NCBI GenBank assembly: GCA_025526995.1
Contig: JAHLKG010000014.1
Location: 372,001-436,000, forward strand
Reading direction: 5' to 3'
DNA length: 64,000 nucleotides
Source: Powellomyces hirtus
Lineage: Eukaryota; Chytridiomycota; Chytridiomycetes; Spizellomycetales; Powellomycetaceae
This document shows positions 1-9,288 of the stretch, one piece after another. Position 1 is the stretch's first letter. Every line of letters begins with the position of its first letter. The position numbers were made by a program, and so were the translations under genes. The notes beneath the pieces were generated by a model. The model searched no databases, had not been told where the DNA came from, and saw only the letters and a list, made by a program, of their open reading frames with translations.

Positions 1-435
1 GGCAGTCCGGGACGCGTGCTCGAGTTCCGCTGGGGTGGCTTGCGGGACCATAGTCACAAGCTCCTGGGTGGCCTACAAGACAAGTATGGGAAAGTCATTC
101 AGGAGAGACCTCACAGAGCAGGTGTTCCTGTTGTAGTCACTTACTGGGTTACGGAGCTCGAACCATTTGTCGGTCTGGGACTCGAAAAACTCGCCATTTA
201 CGTAGAGCTTGGTGTTTCCAACCTTCTGTGTGGCAGGCTTGGCGGCAGCAGCTGCAACGCATCGCTTTTGTGCGTACAGGCAGGTGCGCGAAAGCGACTA
301 TACATGACCATAAACGAGGTGGGTGAGTATTTGCTCTGGGGTGAATTACTGTTTGCGGTCGCCAGTGTTTGCGGTCGGGATGAGTGACGGTACCTGAGGA
401 GCGCGCACGGCTGCGGCGAATCGTGTGAATTGCAT
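1..435 (-). CDS. Methylmalonate-semialdehyde dehydrogenase, 5' part (runs off left edge)
   Basis: CoA-acylating aldehyde dehydrogenase (ALDH6/MmsA family) that converts (methyl)malonate semialdehyde to propionyl- or acetyl-CoA in mitochondrial valine and pyrimidine catabolism. Three exons can be joined in phase: 435-394, 297-145 and 72-1. The joined N-terminus has an Arg/Ala-rich, acid-poor stretch typical of a mitochondrial presequence (MQFTRFAAAVRAPQ), a poly-Ala linker, then the family's opening block with KLYVNGEFFES, a TDKWFELRNPATQE stretch and MVPQATPAE. The NAD-binding and catalytic Cys regions lie outside the window. Introns have GT-AG ends. The start is the only ATG that gives a basic presequence spliced in frame to the conserved block. 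The gene is divergent from stm1, with about 1.3 kb between. The family call is firm; mitochondrial location is inferred. Confidence 0.9.
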
Positions 436-653
436 TGCTAATTTGTCTTTCTTTACAGAAACGCAAAGAGAGCTGAGATGACAAGCAAGCGTTGGATATA
501 TTTCACGAAGCAGTTCTTAGAATTCCGTCTTCAAAAAGAGAAGGCCGAGAAAAAAAAAGATGCTTTGTCGAAGTGTTGTTGTAAGAGTTGTTGTTTGTGC
601 AAGACGCCAGGTGACTCGACGCGTGACTGGCAATGCTCACCAACCGCACACAG

Positions 654-700
<47 letters not shown>

Positions 701-1770
701 AGACCCTACTCTCCGCATGTGGATTATCAGAACAGTGACAATGCTCTTACAGGCACAGTTACCCGTACCGGTATGGTACCGGTAGGCTTGGTTGTCGCTC
801 AGCATTTGCAAGACAAGCTGTCAGTAATATTGACAATACGGAAGAGTGACACATTACTGCAAAATTGCTACGGCACATTTTCCACAATCCACTATTATAT
901 CTACGTAAGAAGAGCTGTCAATACTTCCAACAAGGACGCGTCGACCAGCACCACCCGACTACTGCCGTCATCTCGGCCAGGCTCGGATGCGAACTCCCTC
1001 ACCATTTACGGGGGTTATCTACCTGAGTGTCTGAATGTGTTACAGATTGATGGTATGTACTGTAAATGTCTTGTTATGGGCCACATCTGGGCAAGGACAT
1101 GATAGCCAGCCACCAGAGATACTGCTGCACGATAATGAATACCGGTTCCTCACGGGTACTCTCATGCCTCTGATAAATGCCATGTGAATTGCCACCGAGG
1201 GGTTTGAGCAATTAAGAATCTGAATTTGTCGCAAAGTTCTCCAGAGGTCTGCGATTGTGAACCTCCGAATCAGCACCATTGATGGATGCGACTGTGATCT
1301 AGCACCTTCTCTCTAGCTTCCGATGCGCTAGATTCATAGCTATTCTGTTCTCCATATGTCTATCAGATCAGTCATCTCTCCTATTCTGTACCCACATGCC
1401 TATAATGGAAACGAGGGACCTTGAATGATTTGCGATTCCTTGCCGACCGACATCCACCTTGGAGAAGATTACACATGCGCAACAACAGCAGTCCACTCGA
1501 CATACCATAATACAGTAAGTCCCTCATCACATCATTTCAGAATAATATCAATAAATGGGTGCATCCAGAAGTCGAGTATTTCAGGGTGCAGACTATAGTT
1601 GAAGAGATACCAGATGTAGGCTGCTCTCGGCCACACGAAAGTCCCCCTCGTGACGGACGGAGCGTGCGTGGCAAGGCCGAATGAATGATGAGCGTCGCGT
1701 CGCGGGCGAGCGGGCGAGACCGACGAGCGAGAAAGTGCGAAGGAGCTATCCATCCATCCATCCAGCACAA
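436..1770. other. Divergent intergenic region
   Basis: No convincing gene. It separates two divergent starts (the dehydrogenase at 435 and stm1 at 1771), so it should contain both promoters. A trinucleotide ACA microsatellite lies at about 655-702, and CATC repeats occur just before the stm1 start. The ORFs here encode only polyglutamine, polythreonine or polyleucine translations of the microsatellite. Confidence 0.6.
655..702. repeat. (ACA)n microsatellite
   Basis: About 16 perfect ACA units in noncoding DNA between divergent genes. Confidence 0.9.
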
Positions 1771-3254
1771 ATGGACGTTATAAGCTCAAACCCATTCGGT
1801 ATGTATTCACTTGCTTCCATCCATCCATCCATCCGTCACACGACGATGCAGGCAGAACCTATGTGCGGATTGTCGACGCCAAAAATTTAGCAAAGCCACG
1901 AAGACGTAGAATGTTGGAATGAGGCGCGGAAGGATTCGAAACAGATCACCCCCCGAGTTCGAAGACCGATTCACACACGAAAGAGATCTCTAAAATTTCC
2001 TGCTCCCCCTATGCACGGCACCTTGATCAAATAGACCTCCTCGGAGACGATGAGGGTGGTGACTCTCCCGTCGTGAAGCCCACGGCCGCGGCGAAGAAGG
2101 ACCAGAAGGCCCCCCCGCCCAAGAAGGAGACCAATGTCCGCTCCGACAAGAAGCCCGCCGAGAGGGCTCCCCGTAACGAATACCCCCGCCGCGGTGGTGC
2201 TCGTGGTGGTGCCGTTGAAGGTGGTGAGTACGCGAGGAAATGGTGCAAGTTCAGCAGATCACACCAGAGATCTCGACACACACGGCTATACACGGCGCCT
2301 CATGGAAGAATATTCTCCGCTGACATCACTTTGCCCCTCCTTTTTCGCCGAAAAGCTCCTCGTACTCCTCGTGCTCCCCGTGAAACCGGTGACTTTGAGC
2401 AGGCTCCCCGTGAGGACCGCGTTGACGGTGAACGTCGCGAACGCAACACTTTCCGTGGCGGACGCGGCGGACGTGGACGTGGAGGTTTCCGTGGCCGTGA
2501 ATTCGACCGCCACTCTGCCACTGGCCGTACCGATGGTGTCAAGAAAGAAGTTGCCGGAAAGGGATCATGGGGCAACCCATTGACCGCCGAAGAGGAGGCC
2601 AAGAAGGAGATCAGCGACGCTGAGGGGTATGTTGCGAGTGGATGCAACGGAGGATATGAGACAACTGGAAGGTTGTGTTTACCGACTTTGGTTTTACAGC
2701 GCTGTTGAGAAGACCAACGGTGATGCCGAGGCCACCGAGACCCCCGCTGTTGAGGCCGAGGAGGTCAAGGAGCCCGAGGACAACTTCAAAACCCTCGAGC
2801 AGTACATTGCTGAGCGTGCCCGCCCCACCAACGACAAGAACGTCCGAAAGGCCAACGAGGGTGCCGATGATGCTCAGTGGAAGGACGCTGTTGTCCTCAA
2901 GAAAGAGGAGGACGAGGAGCTCTTTGCTGATCTGCTCAAGGTACGATCGGCAACGCGATTGGAAATTAGATGAAAAGTTCAAAATGTTGATGCTGGAAAC
3001 TTCGATCATAGGTCAAGAAGAGCAAGGCTGCCGCTGCCAAGGAGAAGGCGCAGAAGACCTTTGTCAACATTGACCAGCGTTTCACCGACGAGGGCCGTGG
3101 TGGTTTCTCTGAGCGTGGCCGTGGAGGCCGTGGTGGCGCCCGTGGCGGCCGTGGTGGTGACCGCGGTGCCCCTCGCGGAGGCCGTGGCCGAAACGCCGGC
3201 GGTGCTGTGAGCATCGAAGACCAGACTGCTTTCCCATCTCTCGGTGGAAAGTAA
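1771..3254 (+). CDS. stm1: Stm1/SERBP1-like ribosome-associated RNA-binding protein
   Basis: Five exons join in frame: 1771-1798, 2035-2223, 2356-2626, 2700-2940 and 3012-3254, giving 323 aa. The spliced N-terminus contains NPFDLLGDDE, the hallmark Stm1 N-terminal motif. This motif only appears when the 28-nt first exon is joined across a 236-nt intron, and that decided the start. Next come a Lys/Pro-rich segment, two RGG/GRGG-rich regions (about 135-155 and 275-310), a central acidic block with the HABP4/SERBP1-type LEQYIAERA, and a C-terminus ending AFPSLGGK, another family signature. Family members clamp inactive 80S ribosomes and occupy the mRNA channel. Disordered and very basic, with an acidic centre. 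Convergent with the RhoGAP gene downstream (289 bp between stops). Confidence 0.92.
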
Positions 3255-3543
3255 GGCAGGCAAAACTCCAATACAATCAATCCCTTCGCTTTCACTTCCC
3301 CTCTGCATTGTCGTACGAAAACAATGCTCGCTCCTACACGCTAGAGTCGTGTGTAATTCCCTTGTTCGGGCATTGCAAAAAATCAATCAATCACTCTTTA
3401 GCAATCTTCTCTCTTCAATCTTTTATGTAAAAAAAAATGTTGTCTTACGCAAGTATGCACATTGTGGGAAAAGAGGATGGGATGTGGGTGTAACGGAATA
3501 GAATCTCGCTATAGGTAGCCAGAAGACGGGAATGGGAGAATCA

Positions 3544-6500
3544 TCATGTGGCTGGTTCGTCTACTGTCTCGGGATTAGGACTGACAAAGTCCTGTAACGC
3601 CGCCGGGGCGACAGGGACGGCCTCGGGCGGCGGCTCCGTATGTGGTGGGGACACGGGATCCACATTGAACAGCTGTTTCGCATTCCGCACCAGGAACTCG
3701 ACGACTGAGTTTTTTGCTGACGATTCCGCCATATCCAGTATCGTTTCCTGGTGCGCGGGCCGCAAGAGCGATGGGCCAAAAACCACGCCCAGGTTGGTGG
3801 GTGTCATGAGGTTTTCCGCGCTGTGTAGTTGGATTCTGCAAAAGATGTGGTGTTCGCTTTAGCTTTTGGTGGGGAACTTTAGAACAAAGGCTCTTGCTTA
3901 CCTATCTAGATGCAGCATTAGGTATGCCAGTGTTGTCAAGTGCGCTGGGGGTAGTTGTTTGAGCAGATCGATGACGAGCGCCATTCTCACTGTTTGATCC
4001 TCGGTTGATCCTGTACAACCAACGAACCATGAGCGCCTCCAAGCAAGAATATCGCCCTATTCCGATTTCGCGAGTAAAGTTTGTCAAAAACACTCACGAA
4101 CGACATCAGTCCAGTTCTTGTACAGCGCCGTAGTGAGGAGGGGTTCGGGCAGATCGCGGAAGAACTGTTTGAGGACAGACGTGACGGCCGTGATGTCGAG
4201 CTCGTGCGATTCGCCCATCAGGTCCAGCTCGTCACCCTTGTCGATGGCGGCGATAATTCGGTTGATCTGGGTCAAGGGACCCGATTTGCGGTAGATACCT
4301 TCTGATTCCATTCCTGTGGAGAACAAAGGAGATGGTCAGAAGGGTTGGGTGGTTCGGTAGATGTGATGCGTAGGCTTTCTTATGCTTGCCTCGTGTTTCT
4401 ACAGCGGCGATACATTGGATCACGACTCGCGGCACGTCAGATCCTTCCTGTTCCAAGAGTTTGGCAAGCGGGACGCCAAACGTCGATGGCTCCTTTGCTG
4501 CAGCTCCCGGCTCCGGCGCTGAAAGGATAGAAAGGTGAGCGATGCGTTGTTGGCGTCAGGAAAGCCTTCTCCGGTGACTGCAATGTCCCATTGCGTATCC
4601 TTACCATTCAATGGTGCATATTCGGCAGTCGTCGCGTAGCATTGCCCCAGTACCTGCGACGCGCACTTTTGATGGCAGTGGAACCCGCATCCGTCGCAAC
4701 GCATTTCTTTGCCCCACAGCTTGTCACCGCAAAAATCACATTTCCGCGGGGACCGGTACGAGTGCATGGAAAACGCGTGCGATGGGCAGACGTCGCCTTT
4801 GGTTGGTGTCGGCGCTCCCGATCGTGTCAGGTCGCCGTCTGGACACATGGTGGGAGGTAGCGAAAAAACATGTCAACATCAAATGCCCGAACGGGGGATG
4901 GGGCTCGCACAACTAACCGCTTTTGGAGAGTGCCTTTTTGGCGCTTAGCTTGAACATCCCGCTCCCACTGCCAAACAGGCTGTTCCCACTGGTAGAATCT
5001 GCGTTTGTCTCCGAAGTGTGTGCGGCAGGGGTGGGTTTCTGAGGAATAGCCTTCTTAAGTTTCGTCGTTGTGGCTTTCAAATTCGTTTTCCAATCCTTTG
5101 TCCACTTTTCCTTCTTGCCTCCGCCGCCCGCCGTCAGGTTCTGCTCCGCTGACTCCGACTTGCGCAGGGCACCGGAAGACGGGGATGACGATGGTGGAAG
5201 AGGGTGGCCGAGGTCCGACCCGCGCGAGTCTCCCCGGGGGCCCATGGGTCTACCTGTCCGGGGCGGGGGCATCGGCAGGGGTTTGATGTCGATGTTATCG
5301 CTCATGGACACGGTGCGTTCCAACTCTTCCATTTCCGGGTACTGCCCTGGTCGTGGGCCTCCAATGCTGCCTCGCCGGCCTTGCAGTTCCTCAAAAGCGT
5401 CCAGATGCTCAGCGGAACCGATGAGTGCCTCGGAGATGCGCTCGCGGTTGGCTTGCAGCTGTTTGTTTTCGTCTTTGAGAACAGTGATTTCGTTGAAGAG
5501 TGTGTCGCGCTGGGATCGTAGGTCCTCTACTTCGGTACGTATCGCGTCGCGCTGAGATTGTAGTGCCGACACCTCTTCACGGAAGTGGGCTTTGATCTGG
5601 TTTAGCTCGCGAGTGAATTCCTGTGTTCGGTCAATGTCAGGTTCATTGGTGGACAGCCTATTCGGTGGAGAGACAACACATTTAGGAATGGTGCTCCATT
5701 TTATCGGCATCTCTGAAATCTGCAACAAATTTTCGAACCAACACGTACTGTTCTGTCGAAAGATGTCGGTTTGCCACAAGCCTGCCAACCTCTAACGACA
5801 ACGTCTCTTTCTTCGCACTGAGCTCTTCCACATCTTTTTGTGCAGCCATTCGCTGACTGAGCAGGAACTGCACTTCATGATTCAACCGCTCGATGTTCTC
5901 CTCTGTGCGTTCGCGCCTGGTATCCGCGCGAGATATGGTCTGCATCTGCGATTGCAGGCTTTCCATTTTGGCTTCGGCTTGTTGCCGCCGAAGGCACTCT
6001 TTCTGGTGCGCTTCGTTTACTTGTCGAAACTCTTCGAGCGCCTTCTTGCTCGTACTCTGTGAGACATATGTGTGAGATCAGTCTGTTGTGGGCAGCTTGA
6101 AAAGGACAATGGTATCTCCCGCACCTTGAACTTTATCAAGGTGGCCTCTGTATTTGACAGCTGTCGACTGCGTTCTTCCAGTTCACGCTCCAGCTGCAAT
6201 ATGTACTCTTCGTGACTGATGCCGGGCATGCTAGTCAGAGATGATGCGACACTCGGCTCTAAGTTGCGACCCACCAAGTCAGTATGCGCCTCGGCGTATG
6301 ATACGCCAATCAAATTGGCCTGCAAGCATCTATATACCTTTTTTCATGTCACTACTAGCCATACGCCCTCGGCTGGATGCGATGTCGTTCGAGGGAATAT
6401 CTCTGAAGCTATCCAAACTCTCGTTTGACCCGTCAGCTTTCTGGGCCGACTCGGCATGGCAGTCCGTGCACCAGAGTTTCTATCAATCAGCAGAAAAAGA

Positions 6501-7100
6501 AAGGACATCGAGAGACCTGCACTGTTTAAAGCTTCTGACGCGCCGGCGAAAAGGAACAGGAACCATTGCCCGCGAGCCTGATGAAAAATGCTTACATCGT
6601 CGGCGTGGAAGAAGGAGTAGTCCCCTATTGAACGATTGCATTTGGCACAGCGGAAACATGCCATGTGATATGTGTCTTCGTCTGTCGTGATGGCCTCTTC
6701 CTATTGTACATATGTCAGATTTGGGCGTGCCCTTCAGACATCAGAGGTTTCTTGACTTCAGTACCAGAATCGGCTCGCCACACAATTTGCATTTGAAAGA
6801 GCAATTGACACATACTGCCTGCATGCGGGGGTTTCAACAAAATGATGTACATCAGTATCCTCAGCGGCGTCCACCCCACCCAGTTATGCCGCCTGTCGCG
6901 CGCCGTACCTTTCCGTCTTCCCCAATCAGCACAACATTATTTTCAAAATCAATCAACGAATCGCACTTTGAGCATTTAAAACATTCCGTATGGAACAAGC
7001 TATCGGCAAAGTTGATCAGTCCGTCGCCGTTCGGGCTGGAGATGTCCTTGCCACACCCCATGCATTGCACTGGCGATGACTGCTGTGACAGGTCGGCCAT
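3544..7100 (-). CDS. LIM-LIM-coiled-coil-C1-RhoGAP protein (Rga-like)
   Basis: Multi-exon Rho-GTPase-activating protein. Exons located with confidence: 7100-6909, 6818-6765, 6700-6596, 6479-6338, 6258-6125, 6056-5749 and 5657-4918. Further exons encode the C1 domain (from 4838) and the RhoGAP domain (about 4500-3640), with the stop at 3544. Two LIM zinc fingers open the protein: CMGC...FHTECFKCSKC...CVNC, then CKLC...YHMACFRCAKC...CTDC. A long coiled coil follows, then a Pro/Gly/Ser linker. The C1-type finger runs HSYRSPRKCDFCGDKLWG...CDGCGFHCHQKC. The RhoGAP domain has the catalytic arginine in EGIYRKSG and the conserved NLGVVFGPSLLRP. One intron (4389-4314) has a GC-AG boundary. It probably switches off Cdc42/Rho1-type GTPases at sites of polarity; the C1 domain suggests lipid-directed localisation (inferred). 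Confidence 0.88.
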
Positions 7101-8010
7101 GTTGGGAGTCTCGACACAGGACAGCGAGAGACGGGCCCAACAGCAATTAGGCAGAGATTCTTGGCTTCGTGGGTGAGGGCTTTAGTACGTTGTGTTTTGC
7201 AAGTGGCGGAATTGTGGGGCAATTCTGATACCCACTATCGGAGTTCTGTCAGTCGCGCCCGCGTCACATTCCTTCTTCGTGTTTGGCATCATCATCTCCC
7301 ATGCGCAGTCATCTCTCACAGCTGTCCAGCAACTTTGCTCATTCTCTTTCGCTAACTGCAACACTGATTCTTTGGCACTCCTGATCTGGTCATGATGCCG
7401 AGAGGTTGCGTGAATGCTGAAACGATAAGTGCGTTCTTAGAGTGCGAGGACATTGGAACACCCCCAAATTGTTCGCGAGGGCAACATCACCACGGACGAC
7501 ATTCAGAAAAGGACTTGCGCCTTTAGCTTATAAGCGCCCCGCTACAGCATGACTTTTCATCCTCTCCTCTTCGTTCATCCGTCGGATTCTACCCGTCTCC
7601 CCGCTTCCATCACACCTCGACCATATCGATATATGAATCACTTAATATTCAGCTTATTTTATAGCAGGATGCACTTGTAACAACAATAAGTCAGTTCCAG
7701 CAAGACTTCCTTCAATTGCTCTCCCATTGATTTTGTTTGGATGTGTTAATCTATCAAACCTATGGAAAGAAACCCAAAAGCAATACAAAAATATTGCACT
7801 CGTCCGCCAAGTACGCTTTAAGATAAAGAAAGCGAAATCAAATATAAAAATTGCTTCTACACTTGGATATTTTGATGTGTTTCTTTCACTTACATTTGCT
7901 ATTCAGCCGAGTAGCATATATATGTACAACACTGTCTGGACTGACTTTGAAAACAACAGAGAAGTACAGCATATGTCAATGATTCAATCCGCGAAAAAAA
8001 GTTAAGCCAG
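7101..8010. other. Intergenic, AT-rich towards the right
   Basis: Upstream region of the LIM-RhoGAP gene. No supported gene. From about 7620 the DNA becomes conspicuously AT-rich, ending at the T-run terminator of the minus-strand tRNA. A 92-codon ORF at 7727-8005 has the composition of random AT-rich DNA. Confidence 0.55.
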
Positions 8011-8081
8011 GGCTCAGCCGAGAATCGAACTCGGGACCACCCGCACCCTAAGCGGGTATTATACCACTAAACCACTGAGCC
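8011..8081 (-). tRNA. tRNA-Pro (anticodon AGG)
   Basis: The 71-nt minus-strand sequence folds as a cloverleaf. The 7-bp acceptor stem pairs GGCTCAG with CTGAGCC. The anticodon stem CCCGC/GCGGG encloses loop TTAGGGT (anticodon AGG, proline), and the T arm contains GTTCGATTC. No intron. A T-run beginning about 10 nt beyond the 3' end (A-run at 7994-8000 on the plus strand) suits a Pol III terminator. It differs from the copy at 12492 by one base in the D loop. Confidence 0.95.
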
Positions 8082-8754
8082 TTTTTTTAATGAGCACGGG
8101 TGTCATGCTTATCAATTCTACTATATTTAATTGTGTCGAAAACCTGGCTTTCATCGTAACATGTTCCTGCCGTCGGAAATCGCAGTCTTTCATCATATGC
8201 GGGCGCCTTTAAAACCGCTACTTGTGGTGTGCACCCAGGATCAGAGAAGGACTCAAAGGTCTCCTCGGCCGTATCTCTTCCTGGCCTCCACATCGCTCGG
8301 CACTGTGACTGGACCGGCTTGTCAAGTCAGAGTGCACACGCCTTGATCCTCAGCAATCAACAGGATTCAGCCAACGAGTGCCATTACGGTAGAATAGATG
8401 AAGCGTCTCAGAGCCGCATGGGATGATTGGTGGACATTGAATCCGCAAAATTGAGGCATTTGCTTGTATTTCCATCGAAAGAACAAATGGCTCCGGTGGA
8501 ATATCTACATATATGACTGTAATTACAGTTTGTGCACTGCTACGTCACCCTTGAAAGAGGTAGCGGATGGTGGCTTTTGTGAGTGGGATTTGTGGGGCAA
8601 CGAAGTGAAACACTCTGCGAGCTGAAAGATCGAAGCGGACCACTGTGCGTAAGGGTATGGATGGCGTCCCATGCTCGTCGAGCCGTCTTTGCACGAATGT
8701 TCGAAGATTCGTTCACCCGGTGGATGGTCGATATTCCATAGGCCGTGCAACCTC
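8082..8754. other. Intergenic between tRNA-Pro and hub1
   Basis: No supported gene. It holds the upstream region of the minus-strand tRNA and the 3' flank of hub1. Confidence 0.5.
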
Positions 8755-9104
8755 TTATTGATAATACCTAACAAACCCCACCAAGTTAGCTCAAACTCAG
8801 GAGTCAGAAAGCCACCACACACGACGCACATTTCCAAATTCATCCCGTCATGAATCTCATAATCCTCCAGGGTAATATGGTCTTTATAGATATTGTACCA
8901 TTTCTTCAGCACAATCTTCTCCGGTTTGGTCCCCGTCTGAGCTGCAATTAACAGTTTCAGGTCCTTTATCGTATCGTCAGGGCTGCGAATAGTAAAGTGT
9001 GAGAGGGTGCGGTATGCGGGCTGGGGTGAGAAGGGAAGGGTTACATACTTGCACTTGACCCTTACTTTCTTTCCCAGGCGATCGTTGCATATGATCTCGA
9101 TCAT
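8755..9104 (-). CDS. hub1: Ubiquitin-like modifier Hub1/UBL5
   Basis: Three exons join to exactly 73 codons (9104-9049, 8982-8830, 8767-8755), the canonical Hub1 length. The protein opens [18 protein letters not shown], contains [14 protein letters not shown] and ends [11 protein letters not shown]. The C-terminal double tyrosine (instead of diglycine) is diagnostic. The last exon is only 13 nt, and the unspliced ORF would read into an unrelated tail, so the tiny exon matters for annotation. In the family, Hub1 binds HIND motifs in spliceosomal Snu66/Prp38 non-covalently and influences alternative 5' splice-site use. It is divergent from dcp2 with only 184 bp between starts. Confidence 0.95.
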
Positions 9105-9288
9105 TGTGAGTTTGGGGAACTGCAGGGAAGCGAGCTTCGTGCGAAAGGTAGCTGGAGTGAAAATCTCAAAATTCTGAAGACGACCGCGTTCCTTCTACTG
9201 TATAGTTGACACCATCCTTCACCAAAATTCGCATCCAGCTTCCTTCACCACAGACAGACAATACTGACACAACGAGCATAAGCATTGC
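9105..9288. promoter_or_regulatory. Compact bidirectional promoter hub1/dcp2
   Basis: Only 184 bp lie between the two divergent start codons, so both promoters and 5' UTRs must share this segment. No clear TATA box was seen. Confidence 0.6.

Noticed and set aside
560..1102. Polyglutamine protein
   Set aside because: The ORF is only the translation of an ACA microsatellite, with no conserved motif or splice-supported continuation.
7727..8005. 92-codon AT-rich ORF
   Set aside because: Lys/Ile/Asn-rich composition expected of AT-rich spacer; no motif, and it runs into the tRNA terminator.
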